Below, piece by piece: positions 16,159 through 27,105 of a DNA stretch of 64,000 nucleotides. The notes under the pieces were generated by a model. It was not told the DNA's origin. It saw only the letters and a program-made list of their open reading frames with translations, and searched no databases. The translations under genes and the position numbers were made by a program. This DNA comes from CAIYZT01 sp947461435 (GTDB lineage Bacteria; Pseudomonadota; Alphaproteobacteria; Rhodobacterales; Rhodobacteraceae). Location of the stretch: positions 3,534,001 through 3,598,000 of the forward strand of contig OZ260083.1 of NCBI GenBank assembly GCA_965284435.1, in the 5' to 3' direction. Every line of letters starts with the position of its first letter. The first letter of the stretch is position 1.

Positions 16159-18270
16159 TTGAGCATTGATGTCCCCCAATCCATTCTTGACGCACTGACG
16201 GATGTGGAGATGCCAAAACTGGGCCCCGAGCCTTCGGCGGGGCGCGTGGCCCGGATCGGCGGCTTTGAGGTTCCGGTGCACCGCGCGGGCTGCGTGGTTG
16301 TGGGCAGCGGCGCGGCCGGGCTGCGCGCGGCGGTGGAATTGGCGCGGCGCGGGGTTGAGGTGGCGATTGTCAGCCAAAGCGCCTGGGGCGGCACCTCGGC
16401 CTGTTCGGGGTCTGACAAGCAAACGCTGCACACGGCCAATACCGCAGATCAGGGCGATAACTATGCCGCCATGGCCCGCGCCATCCGGGCCGGCGGCGCG
16501 ATGGACGAAGACACGGCTTATGTCGAGGCCGTGGGGTCGGCGCGGGCCATGGCCTCACTGCAATACCTGGGTTTGCCTTTGCCACAAGATCCGCTGGGCG
16601 GCACGCTGCGGTACAAGACGGACCACGATGAGGTGGGCCGCGCGACCAGTTGCGGGCCGCGCACGTCGCGGTTGATGGTCAAGGTGCTGGCGCAAGAGGC
16701 GATGCGGCTGCAGATGCCCTTTTTCAACCAGACCACGGCTGTCAGGATCTTGACCACCGGGGCGGGGGCCGCGCGGCACGTGCAGGGCATTGTGACGATC
16801 CGCACCGCGCAGCGCAGCGCGGAAAACCCCCATGGTTTTGCGGTCTTTTTGTGCAAGACGCTGGTTCTGGCGGCGGGCGGGCCGGGGGAATTGTTCCGCG
16901 ACAGCGTGTTTCCCAATGGCTGCTTTGGGTCCATCGGATTGGCGCTGGAGGCGGGGATCAGTTTGGTCAACCTGACCGAGAACCAGTTCGGCATCGGCAC
17001 GCGGCGCGAGGGGTTTCCGTGGAACTTGTCGGGCACCTATGTGCAGACAATCCCCCATATCTATTCGGTGGATGCGGCGGGGACAGAGCATCATTTTCTG
17101 GCCCAATACTTTCGCACCACCCAAGAGCTGGCATCGAACGTGTTTCGCAAGGGCTATCAATGGCCATTCCACGCGTCGCGGATGCTGGATTTCGGATCCA
17201 GCCTTGTCGATCTGGCGATTCACCGCGAGACCGAAGCCGGGCGGCGCGTGCAGATGGATTTCAACCGCAACCCGCTGGGCGTGCCGGGGGATTTGCCCTT
17301 TGATCTGGCCCGGCTGGACAGCGATGTGCGCAGCTATCTTTCCACCGCGGGGGCGGATCAGGCGCTTCCCATTGACCGCCTTCGGCACATGAACCCTTTG
17401 TCGATCGAACTTTACCGGCGCTACAAGGTGGATATCGCGGCCGAGCCTTTGGAGTTTGCGGTGAACCACCAGCACATGAATGGCGGCATCGCGGTGGACG
17501 TGTGGGGGCGCAGCACGCTGGCGGGATGCTATGCCATCGGCGAGGCGGCGGGCACGCATGGGGTGACCCGGCCGGGGGGGGCCGCGCTGAACGCGGGGCA
17601 GGTTTTTGGCACGAGGGTGGCCGAACATATCGGCAGTTTGGCCGCAAAGACAGAGGCGGCGGACGGCGCTTTTGATGTTGATTTGGCCCCGGCCCAGCAG
17701 GCGGTTTCGCAGATACTGAACCTGATGCAGGCGGATAGCCCGCTGAGCGTGCAAGACCTGCGCGATGAGGTGCAGGCAAGGATGAGCGACAAGGCCGGCA
17801 TCTTTTGCAGCCCCGGTGCGGTGGCGGGCGCGTTGAACGAGGCGCGGGCGCTGAATGCCAAGATCCGCGCCTTGGGGATTGCGGCGGGGCGGACGGGCGA
17901 TCTGGCGCGGCTGGTGCAGCGCCAGCACATGGCCTTGGCCAGCGAAGCGGTGCTGACCGCGCTGGACCATTACATAGGGGCCGGGGGCGGCAGTCGGGGG
18001 GCGCGGGCCATCTGCGATCCCGCGGGGGAGTGCATACCGCACAGCGCCGCGGGGCCGCTGGAGCAGTATCGGTTCCGCAAGGAAGATCCGCTGCACCGCG
18101 CCGAACAGATTTTGGTGCGGATGGAGGGCACGGCCATGACGATATCGACGCGGCCGAACCGGGCGCTGGACGAGGGCGCCAAGCCGTTCTTTGAGCGGGA
18201 CTGGCCGCAGTGGCTGACCGGGGCCATCTATGATGCGGCGGGTCTGGCCGCAGACGGGCCTGCCAGATGA
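16159..18270 (+). CDS. FAD-dependent oxidoreductase of the fumarate reductase/aspartate oxidase type
   Basis: A 703-residue flavoprotein. CVVVGSGAAGLRAAVELARRG near residue 45 binds the FAD ADP part; GGTSACSGSDKQT is the FAD-contact loop; NGGIAVDVWGRSTLAGCYAIGEAAGTHG and RPGGAALNAGQVFGTRVAEHI are the C-terminal FAD signature of the succinate dehydrogenase/aspartate oxidase group. The start is TTG at 16159, supported by AAAGGAC eight bases upstream. No iron-sulfur or membrane-anchor partner is adjacent, so it is likely a soluble oxidase or dehydrogenase. Its stop overlaps the sugar kinase start by four bases (ATGA). The substrate is unknown; a sugar or hydroxy acid is possible from context. 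Confidence 0.8.
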   Translation: MSIDVPQSILDALTDVEMPKLGPEPSAGRVARIGGFEVPVHRAGCVVVGSGAAGLRAAVELARRGVEVAIVSQSAWGGTSACSGSDKQTLHTANTADQGDNYAAMARAIRAGGAMDEDTAYVEAVGSARAMASLQYLGLPLPQDPLGGTLRYKTDHDEVGRATSCGPRTSRLMVKVLAQEAMRLQMPFFNQTTAVRILTTGAGAARHVQGIVTIRTAQRSAENPHGFAVFLCKTLVLAAGGPGELFRDSVFPNGCFGSIGLALEAGISLVNLTENQFGIGTRREGFPWNLSGTYVQTIPHIYSVDAAGTEHHFLAQYFRTTQELASNVFRKGYQWPFHASRMLDFGSSLVDLAIHRETEAGRRVQMDFNRNPLGVPGDLPFDLARLDSDVRSYLSTAGADQALPIDRLRHMNPLSIELYRRYKVDIAAEPLEFAVNHQHMNGGIAVDVWGRSTLAGCYAIGEAAGTHGVTRPGGAALNAGQVFGTRVAEHIGSLAAKTEAADGAFDVDLAPAQQAVSQILNLMQADSPLSVQDLRDEVQARMSDKAGIFCSPGAVAGALNEARALNAKIRALGIAAGRTGDLARLVQRQHMALASEAVLTALDHYIGAGGGSRGARAICDPAGECIPHSAAGPLEQYRFRKEDPLHRAEQILVRMEGTAMTISTRPNRALDEGAKPFFERDWPQWLTGAIYDAAGLAADGPAR

Positions 18271-19217
18271 AAATTCAGCGGCGCAGCATGGTGGCGATTG
18301 GCGAGGTCATGGTGGAACTGGCCCCGGTGGGCGCGGGGCTGTATCGCAAGGGAATGGCCGGGGACACGTTCAACACCGCTTGGCACATGGCACAGGTTCT
18401 GGGCGAGCAGGCGCATGTGGGCTATGTCACCCGTGTCGGGCAGGACAAGATTTCGCAAGATTGTGTGGATGAAATCTTGGCGGATGGGCTGGATGTGTCT
18501 GGCATCGCGCGGGATGCGGACCGCGTCATGGGGCTGTATCTGATCGAGTTGGACGGGGTGGAGCGCAGTTTTCATTATTGGCGCAGCGTATCGGCGGCCA
18601 AGGGGCTGGCCGACGATCCGGGCGCGCTTGGCCGCGCGATCGGTCAGGCGGGGCTGATCCATTTGTCGGGGATCACCTTGGCCATCTTGGCGCCCGCCGC
18701 ACGCCAAACGCTGTTCGGCGTTTTGTCGGGGGCGCGGCAGGCCGGGGCGGTGGTGTCTTTTGATCCCAATTTCCGGCCAAGACTGTGGTCCAGCCGATCC
18801 GAAGCGCAAGAAAATCTGGCACAGATGCTGGCCCTGACGGATATCGCCTTGCCCAGTTTTGACGATGAGGCGCTGCTGTGGGGCGACGGCGCCCCTGCGG
18901 ACACCCTCGCGCGGATGGCGGCGGCGGGGGTTGGCGAGGTTGTGATCAAGAACGGGGCGGGCCCGGTGGAATTTGGCGCGCAGGGCGCGCGCGGATCGGT
19001 GCCGACACCGCCGCTGGCCGATATTTGTGATACGACGGGGGCCGGGGACGGGTTCAACGCAGGCTATCTGGCGGCGCGGCTTTTAGGCCGCAGCCCCGCC
19101 GAGGCGATTGGGGCCGGGCAAGGCCTGTCTGCCGAAGTTTTGCGGCATTTCGGGGCCCGCTCGCCCAAAGACAGGGTGCGGGCGATGCGGGGCCTGTTCG
19201 GGCCGGGTGCCGCCTAA
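18267..19217 (+). CDS. PfkB-family sugar kinase, 2-keto-3-deoxygluconate kinase-like
   Basis: A 316-residue ribokinase-fold protein: AIGEVMVELAPVG at the N-terminus, FDPNFRPRLW in the middle, and DTTGAGDGFNAGYL near residue 260, with the catalytic Asp. The opening and the FDPNFRP segment resemble KdgK, which phosphorylates 2-keto-3-deoxygluconate for Entner-Doudoroff breakdown of uronates. Start: ATG overlapping the flavoprotein stop (ATGA). The stop codon overlaps that of the convergent LacI gene by four bases, a tail-to-tail overlap. Other ketose or hexose substrates cannot be excluded. Confidence 0.78.
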   Translation: MKIQRRSMVAIGEVMVELAPVGAGLYRKGMAGDTFNTAWHMAQVLGEQAHVGYVTRVGQDKISQDCVDEILADGLDVSGIARDADRVMGLYLIELDGVERSFHYWRSVSAAKGLADDPGALGRAIGQAGLIHLSGITLAILAPAARQTLFGVLSGARQAGAVVSFDPNFRPRLWSSRSEAQENLAQMLALTDIALPSFDDEALLWGDGAPADTLARMAAAGVGEVVIKNGAGPVEFGAQGARGSVPTPPLADICDTTGAGDGFNAGYLAARLLGRSPAEAIGAGQGLSAEVLRHFGARSPKDRVRAMRGLFGPGAA

Positions 19218-20218
19218 CTGGAGTTTCGCACGATCAATTCCACCGCAGAGCGATGTTCGGGCGGCGGCACGATTTGATGTTCCAGCCAATCGACGATGGT
19301 GGCCGCGATGGTTCGGCCAAAACTGGCAACGTCGCAGCGCACCGAGGTGAGGGCGGGGTAGGCCTCGGCGGCATCTTCGATGTCATCAAAGCCGACCACC
19401 TTGAACCCTGCCCCCACCTGCCGGCCCATTTCGGTGCAGCCCGACAGCATGCCCAGCGCCACCAGATCATTGAAACACAGGACCGCGTCGCAATCGGGGT
19501 GATCCTTGGCCAAAACCCGCGCCATTTCGCGGCCAAAGGCGCGGCTGGTCTTGCCGGCCAGCACAAGCGGTGTGATGCCCGCAGCGCCGAGCACCTCCAG
19601 ATAGCCGGTCATGCGTTCCTGGGTGACGGCCCGCCCGTCCAGCCCGCCCACAAAGGCCACGCGTTTGGCACCGCGGTCCAGCAAATGGCGCGTGGCGATG
19701 CGGCTGCCGTCGCAATAATCGGGGCCGGCAAAGGGCAGTCGGTCTGTGCGCGCATCGACGCGGCGCAGAACCTGCATCGTGGGCAGACCGGCCCGCAAGA
19801 TGGAATCGAAGGTGGCAGCGACATCGCCGTAGGCGGGCGAGATGATGAAAGCCGAAACGCCATGTTCCACCATGGCCCCCACCATCTGGGCCTGAACCTG
19901 CGCGTCTTCGTCGGTGTTGGCGATCACCACGGCATAGCCCCGGTCGGACAGCGCCATCTGCAACGAGGTCGCAAATTCGGTGAAGAAGGGGTTGCGCAGA
20001 TCATTGATCACCAGACCGATCAGCCCGGCGTTCGACATGCGCATGTTGGCCGCCGCGCGGTTATAGACATAGCCCAGTTCGGCCATGGCGTGCCGCACCT
20101 GCTGGCGGGTCTCTTCGCGCACGGCAGGACTGTTTTGCAGCACAAGACTGACCGTGGACTTGGACACCCCGGCCTTGTGCGCAACGTCGATGATCGTGGG
20201 TCTGCGGGTCAATTGCAT
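19214..20218 (-). CDS. LacI-family transcriptional regulator
   Basis: A 334-residue LacI/GalR regulator. The helix-turn-helix and hinge region is at residues about 5-60 (TIIDVAHKAGVSKSTVSLVLQNSPAV, then NRAAANMRM), followed by a periplasmic-binding-type ligand domain (LIGLVINDLRNPFF onward). The longer frame upstream is ignored because the family start is at the ATG at 20218. A perfect -35 hexamer TTGACA lies at 20253-20248 upstream, although no convincing -10 follows. It probably binds the CG-centred palindrome at 16100-16113 and controls the sugar-acid genes; this is inferred from position and operator form. Confidence 0.85.
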   Translation of the reverse strand: MQLTRRPTIIDVAHKAGVSKSTVSLVLQNSPAVREETRQQVRHAMAELGYVYNRAAANMRMSNAGLIGLVINDLRNPFFTEFATSLQMALSDRGYAVVIANTDEDAQVQAQMVGAMVEHGVSAFIISPAYGDVAATFDSILRAGLPTMQVLRRVDARTDRLPFAGPDYCDGSRIATRHLLDRGAKRVAFVGGLDGRAVTQERMTGYLEVLGAAGITPLVLAGKTSRAFGREMARVLAKDHPDCDAVLCFNDLVALGMLSGCTEMGRQVGAGFKVVGFDDIEDAAEAYPALTSVRCDVASFGRTIAATIVDWLEHQIVPPPEHRSAVELIVRNSS

Positions 20219-20341
20219 GCTGTTGTGAAGCCTACGCGGGCCCTTTGTGTCAAGAGGCACGCGCGGTATGGGCGGCGGCACGTCGGGGCGGCGGGGGAAA
20301 GCCGCGCGCCTTGAGCCCGCGTCGTACGCCCAAAACCGGGG

Positions 20342-22110
<1,769 letters not shown>

Positions 22111-22114
<4 letters not shown>

Positions 22115-23070
22115 TCGAACACGCAGCGCGGGAAGTAAAAGCTGACCACCCAGTTCGGCATATCCACAATCTCGGAGATGCGAAGATCGCCGCAGGTGGA
22201 GACCAGCATATAGGCGTCAACCGCCGCCATGCCGCGCATCGCGCACAGCAGATCGACCATGGCCGCCACCGCATCGCGCGAGGCCGACATCAGGTCGGGG
22301 CCGATGCCGGTGGTCACTTCGTATCCCTTGGCGTCCAGATGGCGCGTGACAGGGCCCGGCGTGGTAAAGCGCGGCGTCTTGAGGTTCGCGCCTTTCACCA
22401 CATCCAGCTTCAATACGACATCCATCGGGGATTCGATGGCGGTGCCGCAAACCTCGCCGTCGCCCTGCGCGGCATGGGTATCGCCCACCGAGAAGAGCGC
22501 GCCCGTGACTTCGACCGGAAGGTAAAGCGTGACCCCGGCGTTCAGATCGCGGATATCCAGATTTCCGCCCACGCGGCGGGGCGGGACGACGGAATGAAGA
22601 CCCGCCGCGGCCAAGGCATTGCCGATGGTGCCCGCGAAAGGTTTGAGCGGCACACGCGCCTGCGTGCCGAACAGGGCCGGTCCCATCTGCGAGGGATCAT
22701 AGGACCAGACATGCAAGGCCGGATCGGTGAACTGATCGGCCAGCAGGCCAAAGCCGGGGATATTCGCCGTCCAGCCAAAGCCGCGCCCTTCGAAAAGACG
22801 GGGCGCAAAGCTGTCGATGGTTACCTTGATGGCGTCGCCCGGTTCGGCCCCTTCGACATAGATCGGACCGGAGACCGGATTGATCTTGCCAAAATCAAGC
22901 GCCGAGACATCGGCCACGGTCGACGACGGGCCAAGTTGGCCCGCCGAAGAATCCTGACAGTGAAACAAGATCGTTGCGCCCGGTTCCACCCGTGCGGCCG
23001 GGGCAAAGGAATTGTCCCAGCCGAAGTGGTGCTGTGCGCCGTGAATCGTGTAATTGCAGGCTTTGCACAT
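22111..23070 (-). CDS. acetamidase/formamidase family protein
   Basis: A 319-residue protein with the FmdA/AmdA fold: HHFGWDNSFAPAARVEPGATILFHCQDSSAGQ at the N-terminus, VYVEGAEPGDAIKV-like segment near residue 75, FSVGDTHAAQGDGEVCGTAIE near residue 190 (family metal/active-site region), and a C-terminal MPNWVVSFYFPRCVFE. The family hydrolyses formamide or short amides to ammonia and the acid. It lies within a dipeptide-type ABC operon headed by an AmiC/AmiR pair, so the imported compound is probably an amide. ATG is one base after the binding-protein stop; the end overlaps the ATPase start. Confidence 0.85.
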
Positions 23071-23071
23071 G

Positions 23072-24688
23072 TTACTTCACGTAGATGTAGTCAAAGTTGA
23101 CGGTTGCGATCGGATCGACATAAAGCGCGTCTGCGCCGCCCATACGATCGGACTTCATGGTGAAGCGCTGATCGTTGTAGACCGGGGCCCATGGCGCATC
23201 TTCCATGACCTTCATGTAGATGTCGGACCACGCCTTCAACCGTTCGGCCGACTTGGCCGGATCAGACATGCTGTCGGCGGCGACGGCGGCGGCATCCAGA
23301 TCAGCGTTGCAGTACTTGGCCCAGTTCCAACCGCCCGGCTCTGCCCCGGCGCAGCCCAGGATCGGACCGTAGAAGTTGGACGGATCGGGGAAATCCGCGA
23401 CCCATGCCATGCCGCCGGACCAGATCATCGGCGCGGTGCCTGCGCCGCCGGCTTCGATCACGTTGGCCTGTGCCAAGGACTGGATGTTGGCCGTGATGCC
23501 GATGGCCGCCAGATCTTGCTGAATGGCCTGCGCGATCCTGGGGTTGGGGTCTGTGTTCATGGCGTAAAGATCGGTTTCAAAGCCGTCGGGGAAGCCGGCA
23601 TCGGCCAGCAGCTTTTTGGCGCCTTCGACATCAAAGGGGTAACCGGCGTAATCGGCGGTGTATCCGGGCATTGCGGGCGGCAGGGGCTGCGTTGCGGGGA
23701 CGGCGCGGTTGTTCACCACCTGCACGATCCGCTCTTTGTTGATCGCCATGTTCACGGCGCGGCGCACATCGACGTTGTCAAAAGGCGCGGCGGTGACGTT
23801 CATGGTGATGTATCCGGTGTGCAGGACATCGCCGGTCACAACTTGGGCCTTTTGCGCCGGATCGCCCATGACTTCGGTGAATTTGGCCGGTGGCACGCCA
23901 TCGCCCGGAATGTCGATTTCGCCATTTTGCAACCGCAGAAGCGCGACGATCGGCTCTTGGCCGAATTCATAGGTGATCTGGTCCAGATAGGGCTCTCCGG
24001 CGCGCCAGTAGTCGGTGTTGCGTTCGAAGACCAGACTTTGGCCCAGCGTCCATTCCTTCATCTTGAAGGCGCCGGTGCCGACCGGCATCTTGCCAAAATC
24101 GCCATTGGCCGCCTCGACCGCCTCTTTGGGAACGACGGCAGAGAAGTTGATCGCCATGACGTGCAAGAAGGTGGCGTCGGGGCGCGACAGTTCGATCTTG
24201 ACGGTCAAAGGATCAACCACGACCACGCCTTCAAGGCTGGTGGCGGTGCCGCCGACCATGGCATCATAGCCCTTGATCGCGCCGAAAAAGCCCGAGCCGG
24301 GGGACTGGGTGGCGGGCAGCGTGACACGGTCAAGCGAGTATTTAACGTCGTCTGCCGTCATCTCGCGGCCATTGTGGAACTTGACGCCCGCGCGCAGGTG
24401 GAAGGTATAGGTCAGGCCGTCTTCGGAAATGTCATATTTGTCCGCAAGGCCGAGGCGCAGATCGGTGGTGCCGGGGGTATAATCCATCAACCCGTCGAAG
24501 AGCGAGCGGATCATGGACCAGTTTTGCCAGTCATAGCCGATGGCCGGGTCCAGCGTGGCCACGTCATCCTTGTAGGTCATCACAATGGCGCCGCCCTGTT
24601 TGGCGGCGGGATCTGGCACGTAATCTTGCGCAAGGGACGGGCCGCACAGGGCCAGCATCACGGCAGTCGAGGTGAGCAGTTTGTTCAT
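23072..24688 (-). CDS. ABC transporter substrate-binding protein (DppA-like)
   Basis: A 538-residue extracellular solute-binding protein of family 5. A Sec signal peptide is clear (MNKLLTSTAVMLALCGPSLAQ, cleavage likely after SLA), then GGAIVMTYKDDVATLDPAIGYD typical of peptide/nickel-binding proteins. The frame is open further upstream, but the ATG at 24688 has an AGGAGA ribosome-binding site and starts the signal peptide. It would bind the ligand in the periplasm and deliver it to the DppB/DppC pair just upstream in the operon. Family 5 proteins bind di- and oligopeptides, nickel, opines and other compounds; the amidase neighbour suggests an amide or peptide-like ligand. Confidence 0.87.
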   Translation of the reverse strand: MNKLLTSTAVMLALCGPSLAQDYVPDPAAKQGGAIVMTYKDDVATLDPAIGYDWQNWSMIRSLFDGLMDYTPGTTDLRLGLADKYDISEDGLTYTFHLRAGVKFHNGREMTADDVKYSLDRVTLPATQSPGSGFFGAIKGYDAMVGGTATSLEGVVVVDPLTVKIELSRPDATFLHVMAINFSAVVPKEAVEAANGDFGKMPVGTGAFKMKEWTLGQSLVFERNTDYWRAGEPYLDQITYEFGQEPIVALLRLQNGEIDIPGDGVPPAKFTEVMGDPAQKAQVVTGDVLHTGYITMNVTAAPFDNVDVRRAVNMAINKERIVQVVNNRAVPATQPLPPAMPGYTADYAGYPFDVEGAKKLLADAGFPDGFETDLYAMNTDPNPRIAQAIQQDLAAIGITANIQSLAQANVIEAGGAGTAPMIWSGGMAWVADFPDPSNFYGPILGCAGAEPGGWNWAKYCNADLDAAAVAADSMSDPAKSAERLKAWSDIYMKVMEDAPWAPVYNDQRFTMKSDRMGGADALYVDPIATVNFDYIYVK

Positions 24689-24720
24689 GGGTCTCTCCTG
24701 TTTGGGTCGCAGTTTTTTGG

Positions 24721-25641
24721 TCATTTCAGTTTTATTCTGGGGTCGATGAAGGGGGCGATCAGATCGGCCAGAAGGTTTCCCAGCACGATGGCCACAGCCG
24801 AGACCAATGTCACCCCCATGATGATGGGAATGTCGATCCGCTGGATCGCCTGCCAGGCCAGTTGGCCGATGCCCGGCCAGCCGAACACCGATTCCACCAC
24901 CACGATTCCGCCCATGAAGACCCCGATATCGATGCCGATCATCGCGATGATGGGCAAGATGGCATTGGGCAGGGCATGGCCCAGCACAACCCGCGCGCGG
25001 CCCAGCCCCTTGGAGCGGGCGGTGCGGATGTAATCGGCCCGCATGACATCGATCATCGACGAGCGCATCATGCGGCTGTACCAGCCTGAACCCAGAATGC
25101 CCAAGGTGATCGCGGGCAAGACCAGATGGCGGAAGGTGCCATAGCCCCCGATCGGGAACCACCCCAGTTTGACCGCGAAGACATAGAGCATCAGCAGGCT
25201 GACCACGAATTGCGGGGCCGAGACGGTGACAAAGGAGGTCATCATCAAAGCCTGATCGGCAAAGCGGTCGCGGCGCAGGGCCGCAACGATGCCCATGGTC
25301 AGACCGATGGCCAATTCGCAAAAGATCGCGGCCACCATCAGCAGCAAGGTGGCCGGAAGCCGCGAGGCGATCAGAACCGAGACTTCGGATTTTTGCAGAT
25401 AGCTGCGCCCCAGATCGCCTTGGACCAATCCGCCCAGATAGCGCGCATACTGGACCAGAAATGGCCGGTCGAGCCCCAGTTCATGGCGGATGCTTTCCAC
25501 CGTGGCCGCGCTGGCCGAGCGGCCGGCGATCTGGCGGACCGGGTCTGCGGGAAGCACAAACAGCAAGAAGAAGGTGATGAAGCTGACCCCCAGCAGGATC
25601 AGGGCCGATTGGATCAGGCGGCGCAGGATATAGGCGGGCAT
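24721..25641 (-). CDS. ABC transporter permease DppB-like
   Basis: A 306-residue inner-membrane permease with six predicted segments. It begins MPAYILRRLIQSALILLGVSFITFFLLF, typical for DppB/OppB, then DPVRQIAGRSA, and has the ATPase-coupling loop RADYIRTARSKGLGRARVVLGHAL near residue 205. The start overlaps the DppC stop by one base (TGATG). The much longer upstream frame on this strand is antisense-free but not a homologue, so it was cut here. It forms the transmembrane pore with DppC for the family-5 binding protein. Confidence 0.88.
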   Translation of the reverse strand: MPAYILRRLIQSALILLGVSFITFFLLFVLPADPVRQIAGRSASAATVESIRHELGLDRPFLVQYARYLGGLVQGDLGRSYLQKSEVSVLIASRLPATLLLMVAAIFCELAIGLTMGIVAALRRDRFADQALMMTSFVTVSAPQFVVSLLMLYVFAVKLGWFPIGGYGTFRHLVLPAITLGILGSGWYSRMMRSSMIDVMRADYIRTARSKGLGRARVVLGHALPNAILPIIAMIGIDIGVFMGGIVVVESVFGWPGIGQLAWQAIQRIDIPIIMGVTLVSAVAIVLGNLLADLIAPFIDPRIKLK

Positions 25642-26522
25642 CAGTGGCGCCCCCTTTGGGTGGGATCCAGCACGTCGCGCAGCGCATCGCCCACCAGATT
25701 GAAGGCAAGCGCCAATAGGATGATCGCCGCGCCGGGAAGAAAGACAAGCCAGGGTGCCGATTGGAAATAGGTCTGGTTTTCGAAGATGATATTGCCCCAT
25801 GACGCCGTGGGCGGCTGCACGCCGACACCAAGGAACGACAAGGTCGCCTCCAGCAGGACGGTGGTCGAAATGCCCAAGGTGCCCCACACGATGATGGTGG
25901 GCACCAGATGCGGCAGGATGTGTTTGAACAGGATACGGCCCGTGCCCGCGCCCAAGGTCCGCTCGGCCGCGATGAAATCGCGCGTGGCAAGCGATGTGGT
26001 TTCGGTATAGATCACGCGGGCGGTTTGCACCCAGTTCACCAGCGCAATCACAAGCGCCACGATCCACAGCGAGGGCGAGAAGATCGCCGCAAGGCAGATG
26101 GCCAACAGCAGCGCCGGGAAGGCCATCATCAGATCGGTAAAGCGCATCAGCGCCGCGCCGATCCAACCGCGGAAATAGCCGGCGGTGATGCCAACCAGCG
26201 TGCCGATCAGCAAAGACAGGCCATTGGCCACGATCCCGATGATCAACGAAGTGCGCGCGCCGTACAGGATGCGCGAGAACAGATCGCGGCCCAAAAGATC
26301 AGTGCCCATCAGATAGGCCCCGCCCGGCGGCAAGGGGGAACCTTCGATGGTCAGGCCGTCGAAATTCTGTTGATCGGGGGCAAAGGGCGCGATCCAAGGG
26401 GCGGCAAGCGCGCCACCAAGAACCAAAACGATCAGCACAAGGCCCAGCACCGCCAGTTTGCGCGACAACAGACGGCCAAGGGCGCCCTGCGGCGCGGACT
26501 TAGCGGCGGAAGCGTAGGTCAA
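25641..26522 (-). CDS. ABC transporter permease DppC-like
   Basis: A 293-residue permease of the DppC/OppC type: an N-terminal cytoplasmic arm, LLSRKLAVLGLVLIVLVLGGALAAPWIAPF, GTDLLGRDLFSRILYGARTSL, and the coupling loop RDFIAAERTLGAGTGRILFKHILPHL. Start is uncertain: TTG at 26522 gives a normal-length arm and overlaps the amiR-like end by 23 bases; a longer ATG form would start at 26573. It ends with a one-base overlap to dppB. Being directly behind the AmiC/AmiR genes ties the transporter to their control. Confidence 0.84.
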   Translation of the reverse strand: MTYASAAKSAPQGALGRLLSRKLAVLGLVLIVLVLGGALAAPWIAPFAPDQQNFDGLTIEGSPLPPGGAYLMGTDLLGRDLFSRILYGARTSLIIGIVANGLSLLIGTLVGITAGYFRGWIGAALMRFTDLMMAFPALLLAICLAAIFSPSLWIVALVIALVNWVQTARVIYTETTSLATRDFIAAERTLGAGTGRILFKHILPHLVPTIIVWGTLGISTTVLLEATLSFLGVGVQPPTASWGNIIFENQTYFQSAPWLVFLPGAAIILLALAFNLVGDALRDVLDPTQRGRH

Positions 26523-27105
26523 GGCTGGCCCCCGATGACTGGCGTGCAACAAACCGCAGGGCGGCATCTTCAAAGCTCATCTTCCACTCTGCGGCATATC
26601 TGCGCAACTGGTCATAACACTCTTCCTCGGTTCCGCCTTTGGCGGCCAAGATCATCATCGCGCGCACCACGGCAGGGCGCGCCTCAAGGCGGCGGTGCAG
26701 TTCGGCCACTTCGGCCGCCAGTGCCCGGCGGCGATCAAAGGACGCGCGCGCGATCAGCAAGGCCGAATACACGCCTGCCCCCGACACGGGTTTGAGAAGT
26801 TGCGCATCGGCCCCGATGGTCATGGTCCATTCGATGCGACCCGGCGCTTCGGACCCGATCAGGGCGATCAGCGGCATGGGGGCCGATCCGGGTTCCCACG
26901 GAAACTGGGCGTCATAGCCCATATCGGCATCAAAAAAGACAAAATCGGCGGTGCAGGCGGTGGCGGGCAGTTCAGGCCAGACTTCATCAGCCACAAGGCC
27001 GATGACCTGCAATTGCCGCGTCAGGGCCAGCAGATTGGCATGGGGGCGGTGCAACACCAAAGCGCGGGCACCGCCAAGGGGGGACATGCGGATTGTCCGT
27101 TTCAT
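26500..27105 (-). CDS. AmiR/NasT-like ANTAR-domain antiterminator
   Basis: A 201-residue protein with a pseudo-receiver N-terminal domain (VLHRPHANLLALTRQLQVIG, then DFVFFDAD) and a C-terminal coiled coil plus ANTAR domain (about residues 125-190: RRALAAEVAELHRRLEARP, MMILAAKGGTEEECYDQLRRYA, EDAALRFV). ANTAR proteins bind tandem RNA hairpins and prevent transcription termination. In Pseudomonas aeruginosa AmiR is held inactive by the amide sensor AmiC. Here the gene overlaps an AmiC-like gene by four bases (ATGA) and precedes a transporter and amidase, the same logic. A leader with tandem hairpins lies upstream of amiC (28308-28390). Confidence 0.83.
   Translation of the reverse strand: MKRTIRMSPLGGARALVLHRPHANLLALTRQLQVIGLVADEVWPELPATACTADFVFFDADMGYDAQFPWEPGSAPMPLIALIGSEAPGRIEWTMTIGADAQLLKPVSGAGVYSALLIARASFDRRRALAAEVAELHRRLEARPAVVRAMMILAAKGGTEEECYDQLRRYAAEWKMSFEDAALRFVARQSSGASLDLRFRR

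Noticed and set aside
23054..25033. Long open frame on the forward strand opposite the dppA binding-protein gene
   Set aside because: It is an antisense shadow of a clearly conserved gene; the translation shows no recognisable family and high-GC third-position bias explains its length.
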